Origin: an uncultured Clostridia bacterium
Lineage (GTDB): Bacteria; Bacillota; Clostridia; TANB77; CAG-508
Length of the DNA stretch: 64,000 nt
Assembly: GCA_934120045.1 (NCBI GenBank)
Contig: CAKOTF010000003.1
Location: 124,001 to 188,000 of the forward strand
Reading direction: 5' to 3'
In this document: piece after piece, positions 34,031 through 42,831 of the stretch
How positions within the stretch are numbered: position 1 is the stretch's first letter
Layout: each line of letters opens with the position of its first letter
Translations under genes and position numbers: made by a program
Notes under the pieces: model-generated
Told to the model about the DNA's origin: nothing
Database searches by the model: none
Seen by the model: only the letters and a program-made list of their open reading frames with translations

Positions 34031-34169
34031 ATATAATAGGAAAGTGATACTTTCCTATTATATAAAAAGCTATAATCGCTAGCCATTTGAGATTTCATCG
34101 CTTCGCTTAGAAACTCAAATCGGGCGAGAACAAATCAAAGAAAAATTGAAAATTTTTCTTATTTGTTCT
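34030..34169. repeat. Cluster of three long inverted repeats
   Basis: The 213-nt space between the pyk terminator and der holds three tandem palindromes. A perfect 16-bp stem lies at 34030-34064 (half TATATAATAGGAAAGT). An 11-bp stem with one bulge lies at 34085-34120 (ATTTGAG.TTTC with GAAACTCAAAT). A 19-bp stem lies at 34127-34169 (AGAACAAAT plus AAGAAAAATT with a two-base bulge). No ORF is present. It could be a MITE-like or extragenic palindromic element. Confidence 0.7.
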
Positions 34170-34243
34170 TTATCTATTGCTATTTTTTTCTAAAAATAGT
34201 AAAATATAAGTGGCTAAAAATATAATAACAAGGAGGCAAAAAC

Positions 34244-35575
34244 GTGGCAAAACCAACAGTAGCAATAATAGGAAAACCAAATGTAGGAAAATCAACATTT
34301 TTTAACTACATAGTAGGAAGTAGAATATCAATTGTTGAAGATACACCAGGTGTTACAAGAGATAGAGTATATGCAGAAACAAACTGGAGAGGAAGAAACT
34401 TTACAGTAGTAGATACAGCTGGAATTGAACCAGAAAGTGATGACACAATAATATCACAAATGAGAGAACAAGCTAAAATAGCAATAGATATAGCAGATGT
34501 AATACTATTTTTAACAGATGTAAAACAAGGAGTAACAGCAGCAGATCAAGAAATAGCAATTATGTTAAAAAAATCAAAAAAACCAGTAGTACTTGTATGT
34601 AATAAAGCAGATAATATGAGTAGAGACAGAAATGAAATATATGAATTTTACAATTTAGGAATGGGAGAACCATATCCAGTATCTGCAGCAAATGCCTTAG
34701 GAATTGGTGATGTTTTAGATGCACTATATGAAAATTTTCCAGAAAAAAGTGATGATGAAGATGATGATGGAAGAATAAAAGTAGCAGTTATAGGAAAGCC
34801 AAATGTAGGAAAATCATCATTAATAAACAAAATTCTAGGAGAAAATAGAACAATTGTAAGTAATATAGCAGGAACAACAAGAGATGCAATAGATACAGAA
34901 TATGAAAATGAGTATGGAAAATATGTACTTATAGATACAGCTGGAATAAGAAGAAAAAGTAAAGTGTCTGAATCAATAGAAAAATTCAGTATAATGAGAA
35001 CATTACTTGCAATTGAAAGAGCAGATGTATGTTTAATGATGATAGATGCAAATGAAGGGGTAACAGACCAAGATGCAAAAATTGCAGGTGAAGCACATGA
35101 AGCTGGAAAAGGAATAATAATTGTTGTAAACAAATGGGATGAATATGAGAAAGAAACAGGAACATTAGAAAAATACAAAAAAGACATATATGCCAAATTA
35201 TCATATTTATCTTATGCGCCAGTAATCTTTATATCAGCAAAAACAGGACAAAGAGTTGACAAATTATTTAACATGATAAACAATGTTGCAGAACAAAATG
35301 CAATGAGAGTATCAACAGCAACATTAAATCAAGTAATAAATGAAGCAATTGCAATTGTACAACCACCAACAGATAAAGGAAAAAGATTAAAAATTCTTTA
35401 TGGTACACAAGTTAGTACAAAACCACCAACATTTGTAATATTTGTAAACAATAAAGAACTATTCCATTTTTCATATGAAAGATATTTAGTAAATCAAATT
35501 AGAAAAGAATTTGGATTAGAGGGGACACCAGTTAGGATTATTGCAAGAGAAAAAGGTGAAAACTTTGAAAAATAA
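34244..35575 (+). CDS. der: Ribosome assembly GTPase Der (EngA)
   Basis: This 443-residue double GTPase is needed for 50S subunit maturation. The first G domain has GKPNVGKST (residues 9-17), DTPGVTRD and DTAGIE. The second has GKPNVGKSS near 184-192, DTAGIRRK and NKWD. A C-terminal KH-like domain follows (about 355-443). GTG 34244 is the start, with AAGGAGGC 7 nt upstream. Confidence 0.97.
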   Translation: MAKPTVAIIGKPNVGKSTFFNYIVGSRISIVEDTPGVTRDRVYAETNWRGRNFTVVDTAGIEPESDDTIISQMREQAKIAIDIADVILFLTDVKQGVTAADQEIAIMLKKSKKPVVLVCNKADNMSRDRNEIYEFYNLGMGEPYPVSAANALGIGDVLDALYENFPEKSDDEDDDGRIKVAVIGKPNVGKSSLINKILGENRTIVSNIAGTTRDAIDTEYENEYGKYVLIDTAGIRRKSKVSESIEKFSIMRTLLAIERADVCLMMIDANEGVTDQDAKIAGEAHEAGKGIIIVVNKWDEYEKETGTLEKYKKDIYAKLSYLSYAPVIFISAKTGQRVDKLFNMINNVAEQNAMRVSTATLNQVINEAIAIVQPPTDKGKRLKILYGTQVSTKPPTFVIFVNNKELFHFSYERYLVNQIRKEFGLEGTPVRIIAREKGENFEK

Positions 35576-35633
35576 AAAAGATAAGAGTTAAGAAAGAATT
35601 GTAATTATTTTTTAACTAAAAGGAGGAATAAAA

Positions 35634-36263
35634 ATGTCAGCATACATAATAGTAACACTAGTAGCATATTTGTTAGGAAGCATAAGTTTTTCAGTAATAA
35701 TAAGTAAAAAAATGGCAGGATTTGATGTAAGAGAAAAAGGAAGTGGAAATGCAGGAGCAACAAACATGTTGCGTTCTGTAGGAAAAAAAGGAGCAATATT
35801 TACATTAATAGGAGACTGCCTAAAAGGAGTTGTTGCAATATTATTTGCAATAATAGTAGGAAAAATAGCCAAAAATACAGATAAAGCTTTATTGGTACAA
35901 CTTGCAGGAATAGCAGTTGTTTTAGGACATACATTTCCAATATTTTTTGGATTTAAAGGTGGAAAAGGTGTAGCAACATCTTTAGGAGTACTTTTAATGA
36001 CAAATTGGCAAATAGGATTAATATGTTTAGTATTTGCACTAGTATTGATGGCACTAAGTAAAATGGTATCATTAGGATCTGTAGGTGCAGCAATACTTTT
36101 CCCTGTATTAGTATTATTCATACATACAAACTTTACAGTAAGTGAAGGAAGTAGTTATTTAATATATAGTATAATACTTGCAGTTATAGTAGCATTTAAC
36201 CATAGAAGCAACATCAAAAGAATATTAAATGGAACTGAAAATAAATTAAGTTTCAAGAAATAA
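35634..36263 (+). CDS. plsY: Acyl-phosphate:glycerol-3-phosphate acyltransferase PlsY
   Basis: This 209-residue membrane enzyme makes lysophosphatidic acid from acyl-phosphate and glycerol-3-phosphate, the first step of phospholipid synthesis. Signature motifs are GSGNAGATNMLR and FKGGKGVATSLGV, with HTFPIFFGF in between and about five hydrophobic spans. It is paired with gpsA, which supplies the glycerol-3-phosphate. AAAGGAGGAAT precedes the ATG. Confidence 0.95.
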   Translation: MSAYIIVTLVAYLLGSISFSVIISKKMAGFDVREKGSGNAGATNMLRSVGKKGAIFTLIGDCLKGVVAILFAIIVGKIAKNTDKALLVQLAGIAVVLGHTFPIFFGFKGGKGVATSLGVLLMTNWQIGLICLVFALVLMALSKMVSLGSVGAAILFPVLVLFIHTNFTVSEGSSYLIYSIILAVIVAFNHRSNIKRILNGTENKLSFKK

Positions 36264-36270
36264 TGCAAAA

Positions 36271-36307
36271 GAAAGGAGAAAATGCTAGAATTTTTATTCT
36301 AGCATTT
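36271..36307 (+). promoter_or_regulatory. Hairpin separating RBS from gpsA start
   Basis: The only strong Shine-Dalgarno before gpsA (GAAAGGAG, 36271-36278) lies 39 nt from ATG 36318. A perfect 12-bp hairpin, AAATGCTAGAAT (36280-36291) with ATTCTAGCATTT (36296-36307), fills most of that space. Folding would bring the two to about 11 nt apart. Alternatively it is a weak intergenic terminator. Confidence 0.5.
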
Positions 36308-36317
36308 ATTAATAAAA

Positions 36318-37304
36318 ATGAAAAATATAGCAATAATAGGAAGTGGAAGCTGGGGAGTTGCTTTAGCAATACACTTAGCAAAATTAGGTAACAAAGTTAA
36401 AATTTGGTCATTTTCTGAAGAAGAAAGAGACATAATAAATAATGAAAAAAGATGCAAATTTTTACCAAATGTAGTATTACCAGAAGGAATAGAATGTAGT
36501 ACATCATATGAAGAAGTAATAAATGGTTCAGACTTTATAATACATGTAACACCATCAAAATTTACAAGAAACACAGTAAAACAATATAAACAATATGTAA
36601 CAAATCAACCAATAGTAATATGTTCAAAAGGATTTGAAGAAGCAACATTAATGACATTAGATGAAGTAATACAAGAAGAAATACCAAATGCAAAAATAGC
36701 AGTTTTATCAGGACCAAGTCATGCAGAAGAAGTATCAATAGCAATTCCAACAGTATTAGTATTAGCTTCAAAATATGATGCAGTATTAAAACTAGTTCAA
36801 GACACATTTATGTCTGATAAAATGAGAATTTATACATCAAGAGATGTAAAAGGAGTTGAACTTGGTGGAGCATTAAAAAACATTATAGCATTTTGTGCAG
36901 GTGTTGCAGCAGGAATAGGTTTAGGTGATAATACATTTGCAGCATTAATAACAAGAGGATTAGCAGAATTATCAAGACTTGGAGTTGAATTAGGAGGACA
37001 AAAAGAAACTTTATATGGACTAAGTGGACTGGGAGATCTAATTGTAACATGTTTAAGTGAACATAGTAGAAATAGAAAAGCGGGAAAATTAATAGGACAA
37101 GGAAAAACATTAGAAGAAACAAAAAAAGAAGTTGGAATGACAATAGAAAGTATAGACAATATTTTAGTTGCACATGAATTAGGAAAAATTCATAATATAG
37201 AAATGCCAATAGTAGAAGCAGTTTATGGAATTTTGTATAATGGATTAAAGCCAGAAGAAGCAGTAAATATGTTAATGAATAGAGCAAGAAAAAACGAAGA
37301 CTAA
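36318..37304 (+). CDS. gpsA: Glycerol-3-phosphate dehydrogenase [NAD(P)+]
   Basis: This 328-residue cytoplasmic enzyme reduces dihydroxyacetone phosphate to sn-glycerol-3-phosphate for phospholipids. The N-terminal Rossmann motif is AIIGSGSWGVALA. Later motifs are LSGPSHAEE, VELGGALKNIIAFCAGVA with the active-site Lys, and GLSGLGDLIVTC. It lies 54 nt after plsY, the usual partner. The start is unusual in lacking a close ribosome binding site. Confidence 0.95.
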   Translation: MKNIAIIGSGSWGVALAIHLAKLGNKVKIWSFSEEERDIINNEKRCKFLPNVVLPEGIECSTSYEEVINGSDFIIHVTPSKFTRNTVKQYKQYVTNQPIVICSKGFEEATLMTLDEVIQEEIPNAKIAVLSGPSHAEEVSIAIPTVLVLASKYDAVLKLVQDTFMSDKMRIYTSRDVKGVELGGALKNIIAFCAGVAAGIGLGDNTFAALITRGLAELSRLGVELGGQKETLYGLSGLGDLIVTCLSEHSRNRKAGKLIGQGKTLEETKKEVGMTIESIDNILVAHELGKIHNIEMPIVEAVYGILYNGLKPEEAVNMLMNRARKNED

Positions 37305-37377
37305 ATATAAAAAAATTGTCAATAATATTTAATATATATTGAAATATGGCATAAAGCCAAAGAAAGGAAGATGTGTT

Positions 37378-37905
37378 ATGGGATTTTTTGATACATTAGG
37401 AAAAAAAGCAACTGAAGCTTATAATGTAACAACAAAAAAGACAGGTGAACTTGCAAAAGAGGCAAAATTAAGAATGAAAATTAATGAAAACAAATCAAAT
37501 ATAAATGATTTGTATAAAGAGATTGGAAAAAAAGTTTATGAAAAACATGTAAGACAAGAAAATATAGATATAAAAGCAGATTTAGAAGAAGAATGTGCAA
37601 AAATAGATATATTATCAAGTGAAATAGAATCATGTTTAACATCAATATTAGAATTAAAAGATAAAAAACAATGTATAAAATGTCATGCAGAAATCGATGA
37701 AAATGCAGTATTTTGTCCAAAATGTGGTGAAAAACAACCTGAAATTGAAGTTAAGGAAGCAGAAGTTGTTACAGAAGATTTAGAAAATTCAGATGTAAAG
37801 CCAGAAAATGCGACAGAAGCAGAAATTGTAGAAGAAAAAGTATCTGGAGAAGATAATACAGAAAGAGAAAAAGCAAGTGAAGAAAGTAATTCAGATCAAC
37901 AATAA
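37378..37905 (+). CDS. Zinc-ribbon protein with acidic tail
   Basis: This 175-residue protein has an N-terminal helical region (GFFDTLGKKATEAYNVTTKK, then a coiled coil to about residue 95). One zinc ribbon follows (CIKCHAEIDENAVFCPKCG, about 101-119), and then an acidic, low-complexity C-terminus. Similar zinc-ribbon proteins are common in clostridia with no assigned role. ATG 37378 is chosen because GAAAGGAAG lies 7-15 nt upstream; an upstream in-frame ATG lacks a site. Confidence 0.75.
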   Translation: MGFFDTLGKKATEAYNVTTKKTGELAKEAKLRMKINENKSNINDLYKEIGKKVYEKHVRQENIDIKADLEEECAKIDILSSEIESCLTSILELKDKKQCIKCHAEIDENAVFCPKCGEKQPEIEVKEAEVVTEDLENSDVKPENATEAEIVEEKVSGEDNTEREKASEESNSDQQ

Positions 37906-37931
37906 ATATAGCAAATGAAAGGAATAGCAAA

Positions 37932-38369
37932 ATGAAACTAGTAGTTCAAAGAGTCAAAAAAGCAGAAGTAAAAGTAGATGGAAACATAATTGGAAAAATA
38001 GATAAAGGCTTTTTAGTACTAATAGGAATAAAAGTAGGAGATACAAAAGAACAAGCAGATTATTTAGTTAAAAAATTATGCAATTTAAGAGTATTTTCAG
38101 ATGAAAATGATAAAATGAATTTAAGCATAAAAGATGTAAAAGGAAAATTGCTAATAGTATCTCAATTTACTTTATATGGAGATTGTTCTCAAGGAAATAG
38201 GCCATCATTTATTGAGGCTGCGAGACCAGAAGAAGCAAATCCACTATATGAATATTTTTGTAATCAATGTGAATTAAACAATATAGAAGTGCAAAAAGGA
38301 ATATTTGGAGCAGATATGAAAGTAGAACTAATCAATGATGGACCAGTTACAATTATAATAGAAAAATAA
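37932..38369 (+). CDS. dtd: D-aminoacyl-tRNA deacylase
   Basis: This 145-residue enzyme removes D-amino acids (and glycine from tRNA-Ala) mischarged to tRNA. Family motifs are LVVQRVKKAEV at the start, SQFTLYGDCSQGNRPSF in the active site, and the end NDGPVTIIIE, close to the usual GPVT motif. GAAAGGAAT precedes the ATG. Confidence 0.95.
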   Translation: MKLVVQRVKKAEVKVDGNIIGKIDKGFLVLIGIKVGDTKEQADYLVKKLCNLRVFSDENDKMNLSIKDVKGKLLIVSQFTLYGDCSQGNRPSFIEAARPEEANPLYEYFCNQCELNNIEVQKGIFGADMKVELINDGPVTIIIEK

Positions 38370-38388
38370 TTTTAAAGGAGGTCTTTCT

Positions 38389-39465
38389 ATGGAAAGAAAA
38401 GTTAAAGTTGTTCAATATGGTGTAGGCAAAATGAGTTTATACACAATGAGATATGTGTATGAAAAAGGTGGAGAAATAGTAGGAGCAATTGATATAAATC
38501 CAAAAGTAATAGGAAAAGATATAGGAGAAATATTAGGAACAGAAAATAAAGGTGTAAAAGTTGTTAGTGCAGAAGATGCAAGAAAAATGCTAGAAGAAAC
38601 AAGACCAGATATAGTAATAGTAACAACAATGAGCCTAATAAAAGATTTAGAAAATCCATTAATGTTATGTGCAGAATTAGGGTTAAATGCAATAACAACA
38701 TGTGAAGAAGCATTTTATCCAGAAAATTCAAATCCAACATTAACAAAGAAAATTGATGAACTTGCAAAGAAAAATAATTGTACAATAACAGGAAGTGGAT
38801 ATCAAGATATTTATTGGGGACAATTAATTTCATCAATAGCAGGATCAACTCAAAAAATAACAAAAATAAAAGGGAGCTCAAGCTATAATGTAGAAGAATA
38901 TGGAATAGCATTAGCAAAGGCACATGGAGCTGGGCTTACATTAGAAGACTTTGACAAAGAAGTAGCATCTGTTGATAAAATATCAGATGAAGAAAGACAA
39001 AAAATAGTTGAAAGTGGAGATTATTTACCATCATATATGTGGAATGTAAATGGTTGGTTATGTGAAAAATTAGGATTAACAGTAAAATCACAAAGACAAA
39101 AATGTGTACCACAAACATATAAAGAAGATTTATACTCATCAACATTAGGAATGACGGTAAAAGCAGGAGATGCAACAGGAATGAGTGCTGTTGTAACAAC
39201 AGAAACAGAAGAAGGAATTACAATTGAAAGTGAATGTATAGGAAAAGTGTATGCACCAGATGAATATGACAAAAATGAATGGACAATTTATGGTGAACCA
39301 GAAACAACAATAGTTGTTGCAAAACCAGCAACAGTAGAACTTACATGTGCATCAATTGTAAATAGAATTCCAGATGTTATAAATTCAAAACCAGGATATG
39401 TTCCAACATGTGAATTTGGAGAATTGAATTTTAAAATAAAACCATTAAATGAATATGTAAAATAA
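38389..39465 (+). CDS. Dihydrodipicolinate-reductase-like dehydrogenase
   Basis: This 358-residue protein begins with a Rossmann-type nucleotide-binding segment (VKVVQYGVGKMSLYTMRYVY) and resembles 2,4-diaminopentanoate dehydrogenase and other DapB-like oxidoreductases. GSGYQDIYWGQL is the family's central motif. Those enzymes act on amino acids such as the ornithine-fermentation intermediate. The rest of an ornithine pathway (OraS/OraE, OrdA partners) is not in the window, so the substrate is open. AAAGGAGG precedes the ATG. Confidence 0.72.
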   Translation: MERKVKVVQYGVGKMSLYTMRYVYEKGGEIVGAIDINPKVIGKDIGEILGTENKGVKVVSAEDARKMLEETRPDIVIVTTMSLIKDLENPLMLCAELGLNAITTCEEAFYPENSNPTLTKKIDELAKKNNCTITGSGYQDIYWGQLISSIAGSTQKITKIKGSSSYNVEEYGIALAKAHGAGLTLEDFDKEVASVDKISDEERQKIVESGDYLPSYMWNVNGWLCEKLGLTVKSQRQKCVPQTYKEDLYSSTLGMTVKAGDATGMSAVVTTETEEGITIESECIGKVYAPDEYDKNEWTIYGEPETTIVVAKPATVELTCASIVNRIPDVINSKPGYVPTCEFGELNFKIKPLNEYVK

Positions 39466-39487
39466 TTTCCTAAAAAATGTAAAATGG

Positions 39488-39516
39488 TTGACAACAAGAC
39501 AGAAATATGATATAAT
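39488..39516 (+). promoter_or_regulatory. Promoter of the 103-residue foreign-type gene
   Basis: Perfect TTGACA (39488-39493) and TATAAT (39511-39516) are spaced by 17 bp, followed by a 70-nt AT-rich leader. Confidence 0.88.
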
Positions 39517-39588
39517 ATAAGACGTTTGAGTCAAAAGCTTGAATAAGTACGAAAATAACTCATTAAGTAATTACTGGAGGAAAGAAAA

Positions 39589-39900
39589 ATGAATGAAAAC
39601 AAAAAGGTTTTGGTATTTCTGGATGCAGAGGATTTGGCACGGATTGTGGCTGTAGTAAAATGGGGAGCTGTTTTTGCACGGGTAAAGAAAAACGGCGACT
39701 TGAAATTTTTCAGAGAAGATGCAATCACGGCCAATGGCTCGGCTGATGGAAGAGAAGCAGGCAATGCTCGCTTGGGAACCATCATTAATGCTGGTGAAAA
39801 TGTTCAGGTAAATGTCCTGAATAAAAAATCTGGCGAATTTGTGCCGATTGATGCCAAGGCTGAAGACGGTTTGCTTGATCTTCGTAAGTTGATTGAGTAA
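39589..39900 (+). CDS. Unknown 103-residue protein, foreign composition
   Basis: No family is recognised. The protein is soluble, with alternating hydrophobic strands (NKKVLVFLDAEDLARIVAVV at the start) and a Gly/Ala/Asn-rich centre; a small alpha/beta fold is likely. Codon use is alien: CGG twice, CGC, CGT, GGC and CTG in a gene of only 103 codons, while neighbours use AGA and TTA. It stands alone between a perfect promoter and a terminator. GGAGGAAAG precedes the ATG. Its composition resembles the genes at 8421-9575 and 46540-46740. Confidence 0.75.
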   Translation: MNENKKVLVFLDAEDLARIVAVVKWGAVFARVKKNGDLKFFREDAITANGSADGREAGNARLGTIINAGENVQVNVLNKKSGEFVPIDAKAEDGLLDLRKLIE

Positions 39901-39911
39901 TGTTCATAAAA

Positions 39912-39951
39912 ATATGCAGAGTGTGATATTATCATGCTCTGCATATTTTTT
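39912..39951. terminator. Bidirectional terminator
   Basis: ATATGCAGAG (39912-39921) pairs with CTCTGCATAT (39937-39946), with an inner TGATA/TATCA stem (39924-39928, 39930-39934). T-runs lie on the right and, on the reverse strand, on the left. It serves the forward 103-residue gene and the convergent DUF1064 gene. Confidence 0.88.
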
Positions 39952-40300
39952 AAATTTCTGTAATTTTCATATTATATTTATCTTCAAAAACTTTCTTTTT
40001 AGTAATATATTCTTTTGTTCTAATACCTTTAACATCAATAACATCATAAGAATTATCAGTATTAAAAACAATAAAATCAGCTTTATATTTTAAACCAGGT
40101 GCAAGCATAAAAGTAGGCTGTAAGCAAAAGCCATTAATCTCTTTTGCCTGTAATTTCAATTTTAATTCACAATAATAATCAGCTTCTTTTTTACTATCAA
40201 AAGTATGACCATCAATAGAAGTCTTATTTGCTCTATATTTACTTTTTTTTATTTTATTATTAGCAAAGTTTTTATAATCTTCAACACTCCAATGTTCCAT
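39950..40300 (-). CDS. DUF1064 phage-type nuclease-like protein
   Basis: This 116-residue protein matches the DUF1064 family found mainly in phage genomes, with a PD-(D/E)XK-like arrangement. KYRANKTSIDGHTFDSKKEA is the typical start, with an acidic Glu in SKKEADYY, KADF (with its Asp) and VIDVKG in the core, and a C-terminal YITKKKVFE helix. It may act on DNA junctions or ends, but this is only a fold-based guess. It stands alone, with a promoter at 40335-40363, GGAGAA as ribosome binding site and no phage neighbours. Codon use is native. Confidence 0.78.
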   Translation of the reverse strand: MEHWSVEDYKNFANNKIKKSKYRANKTSIDGHTFDSKKEADYYCELKLKLQAKEINGFCLQPTFMLAPGLKYKADFIVFNTDNSYDVIDVKGIRTKEYITKKKVFEDKYNMKITEI

Positions 40301-40334
40301 TTTTTCTCCAATCCGTAAAAATAATATCTTTAAA

Positions 40335-40363
40335 ATTATATATTAAAATGTAAAGAAATTCAA
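40335..40363 (-). promoter_or_regulatory. Promoter of the DUF1064 gene
   Basis: On the reverse strand, TTGAAT (plus-strand 40358-40363) and TATAAT (40335-40340) are spaced by 17 bp, 34 nt before the start codon. Confidence 0.75.
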
Positions 40364-40415
40364 TAAAAACAGAAAAAACTTGTCGAAATATTTTATTGAA
40401 AGTATAGTCAGTTTA

Positions 40416-40443
40416 TTGACAAAGATATATCAAATATGATAAT
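40416..40443 (+). promoter_or_regulatory. Promoter of the acyl-CoA ligase gene
   Basis: TTGACA (40416-40421) and GATAAT (40438-40443) are spaced by 16 bp, about 50 nt before ATG 40495. Confidence 0.65.
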
Positions 40444-40494
40444 CTAGTATTGAAAACTAGATTAATTTTTGGTTTAATGAAAGGAAGAATAAAT

Positions 40495-42213
40495 ATGGAA
40501 AGATATTTTGAATCAGTAAACTGTAAAAATATAAAAGAAATAGTATATAATTCAGCAAAAAAATTTGCTGAAAATGTAGCATTTGTAATAAAACATAAAA
40601 ATGAGAAAAAAGAAGTAAGTTATGAAAGCATAACATATAAAAAATTACTACAAGATGTTAATGAATTTGGAACAAAATTATATGATATGGGGGTTAAAAA
40701 CAAGAGAGTAGCAATTGTTGGAAGAAACAGATATGAATGGGTAGTAGCACATTTATCAAATCTATTAGGAGGAATTGTTTCAATACCATTAGACAAAGAA
40801 TTGCAAGTTGATGAGTTAGAAAGTTGTTTAGAAAGAAGTAAAGCAGATGTTATAGTATTTGATGAAAAATACATTGACAATATAGAAAAAATAAAACAAA
40901 ATGGAAAAACAAATTTACAAGAATATGTTTGCATGACAGAACAAGAAGGATATAAAAATTTCTGGACATTAAAAAAAGAAGGTGCAGAAATATTAAAAAA
41001 TGGAAACAATGAATATGTAAATTGTAAAATAGACAATGATAAAATGGCAATATTATTATTCACATCTGGAACAACATCAAAATCAAAAGCTGTAATGTTG
41101 TCAAACACAAACATAGCCTCAAATGTTTATTCAATGTTATTGGTTGAAGATATGAGACCAACAGATAACAATTTAGCATTTTTACCATTTCATCATATAT
41201 TTGGATCAACATGTATGATAGTAATGATTGCAATTGGGGCTAAAACAGCATTTCCAGATGGATTAAGATATGTAGCACAAAATTTAAAAGAATATCAAAT
41301 ATCTCTATTTGTAGGAGTTCCATTATTAGTTGAAGCAATTTATAAAAACATAGAAAAAGAAATAGAGAAAAAAGGAAAAACAAAGCTTATAAATAATGCA
41401 AAAAAATTAAGTAATTGCTTATTAAAACTACACATTGATGTTAGGAGAAAACTATTTAAAGATGTAATAGATGCACTTGGTGGAAGAATGAGATTTATAA
41501 TTTCAGGAGGAGCACCATTAGACAAAAAAGTTTCACAAGGATTTAATGAATTAGGAATTGAAGTTGTTCAAGGATATGGGTTAACAGAAACATCACCAGT
41601 TATATCTGCTGAAAATGCAAAAAAGAAAAGATATGGTTCAATAGGTTTTCCTATGGAAAATGTAGAAGTTGAAATAATAAATAAAGATGAAAATGGAATT
41701 GGGGAAATACGTGTAAAAGGACCTAATGTAATGTTAGGATATTATGAAAATGAAGAAGCAACTAAAAAAGTTGTGAAAGATGGATGGTTTTATACAGGAG
41801 ATTTAGCATATAAAGATAAAGATGGATTTATCTTTTTAACAGGACGTCAAAAAGATATGATAGTTTTAAAAAATGGTAAAAAAGTATTTCCAGAAGAATT
41901 AGAAACATTAATTAATAGATTAGATTTAGTAAAAGAATGCATTGTTTATGGAATGCCAGATGAAAAAGACAAAAATGATTTAAAGCTATCAGTAAAAATT
42001 GTATATGATAAGAAAATAGCTGAAGAAAAATATTCAGGAAAATCAGAAGGAGAATTATATCAAATTTTATGGGAAAAAGTAAAAGAAATCAATAAAACAT
42101 TTCCACCATATAAATATATAAAAAATATGATTTTAACAGATGAAGAATTAATAAAAACAACAACTCAAAAAGTAAAAAGAAATGAAGAAATAAAAAGAAT
42201 TCTTGGAAAATAA
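40495..42213 (+). CDS. AMP-forming acyl-CoA ligase
   Basis: This 572-residue enzyme of the ANL superfamily activates a carboxylate, probably a long-chain fatty acid, through an acyl-adenylate. Motifs are LLFTSGTTSKSKAVMLS (the P-loop-like A3 motif, with SKSK instead of the common GxPK), QGYGLTETSPV, YTGDLAYKDKDGFIFLTGR, and the C-terminal TTQKVKR holding the likely catalytic Lys. ATG 40495 follows GAAAGGAAG; an in-frame ATG at 40450 has no site. The gene is monocistronic, upstream of rnpB. Confidence 0.88.
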   Translation: MERYFESVNCKNIKEIVYNSAKKFAENVAFVIKHKNEKKEVSYESITYKKLLQDVNEFGTKLYDMGVKNKRVAIVGRNRYEWVVAHLSNLLGGIVSIPLDKELQVDELESCLERSKADVIVFDEKYIDNIEKIKQNGKTNLQEYVCMTEQEGYKNFWTLKKEGAEILKNGNNEYVNCKIDNDKMAILLFTSGTTSKSKAVMLSNTNIASNVYSMLLVEDMRPTDNNLAFLPFHHIFGSTCMIVMIAIGAKTAFPDGLRYVAQNLKEYQISLFVGVPLLVEAIYKNIEKEIEKKGKTKLINNAKKLSNCLLKLHIDVRRKLFKDVIDALGGRMRFIISGGAPLDKKVSQGFNELGIEVVQGYGLTETSPVISAENAKKKRYGSIGFPMENVEVEIINKDENGIGEIRVKGPNVMLGYYENEEATKKVVKDGWFYTGDLAYKDKDGFIFLTGRQKDMIVLKNGKKVFPEELETLINRLDLVKECIVYGMPDEKDKNDLKLSVKIVYDKKIAEEKYSGKSEGELYQILWEKVKEINKTFPPYKYIKNMILTDEELIKTTTQKVKRNEEIKRILGK

Positions 42214-42261
42214 TATTAAGTATATTAATATTATTTAATAAGAAAAAATTATGTATAATGA

Positions 42262-42290
42262 TTTACAAATTAACAAAAAAATGATATAAT
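42262..42290 (+). promoter_or_regulatory. Promoter of rnpB
   Basis: TTTACA (42262-42267) and TATAAT (42285-42290) are spaced by 17 bp. The TATAAT ends 7 nt before the 5' strand of the RNA's P1 stem. Confidence 0.82.
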
Positions 42291-42297
42291 GAAAAAC

Positions 42298-42640
42298 AAG
42301 CAAATTAAATAGTCGCTGGTAAGAGATGAAAAGACTTACGAGAGGAAAGTCCGGGCTCCATAGAGCAATGATGCTAGATAACGTCTAGTGAGGGAAACCT
42401 TAAGGAAAGTGCAACAGAAAATAACCGCCTCTTTAGAGGTAAGGATGAAAAGGTGAGGTAAGAGCTCACCGCTAGTATGGTGACATATTAGGTCAGTGTA
42501 AACCCCATCTGGAGCAACACCTAAGAAGAAGATTAAGCCTGCTCGGCGCCTTCTGAATTGCGTGGCTTGATACATATAGTAATATATGTACTAGATAAAT
42601 GACTATTTTAAATGACAGAACCCGGCTTACAGATTTGCTT
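42298..42640 (+). ncRNA. rnpB: RNase P RNA
   Basis: The catalytic RNA of RNase P matures tRNA 5' ends. The 5' conserved region GAGGAAAGTCCGGGCTC (about 42341-42357) and the 3' region ACAGAACCCGGCTTAC (42615-42630) are diagnostic. P1 is formed by AAGCAAAT (42298-42305) and ATTTGCTT (42633-42640). The P11/P12 region (GGTGAGGTAAGAGCTCACCGC) resembles the ancestral A-type RNA of clostridia. A promoter and a terminator flank it. Confidence 0.96.
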
Positions 42641-42655
42641 ATAATATGATAATTA

Positions 42656-42685
42656 AAGAAGTTTCAAGTTTTGAAACTTCTTTTT
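42656..42685 (+). terminator. Terminator of rnpB
   Basis: AAGAAGTTTCAA (42656-42667) pairs with TTGAAACTTCTT (42671-42682) around GTT and runs into TTTC. Confidence 0.85.
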
Positions 42686-42831
42686 CTATCAAAAAGTGTC
42701 ATTCAAAAATCAATTAAATGAATATAATAAAATGTAAATTTTATGTGAAAGTTTGCATAATAATGTTGCTAAAATTGACAATTAGTATTAAAATATGAAA
42801 AGTTATTACGCCAAAAAGAAGGGAGAAAGAA

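Noticed and set aside
39893..40093. Forward ORF opposite the DUF1064 gene
   Set aside because: It overlaps the terminator and the antisense of DUF1064, is Asn/Ile/Phe-rich, and has no supporting motif.
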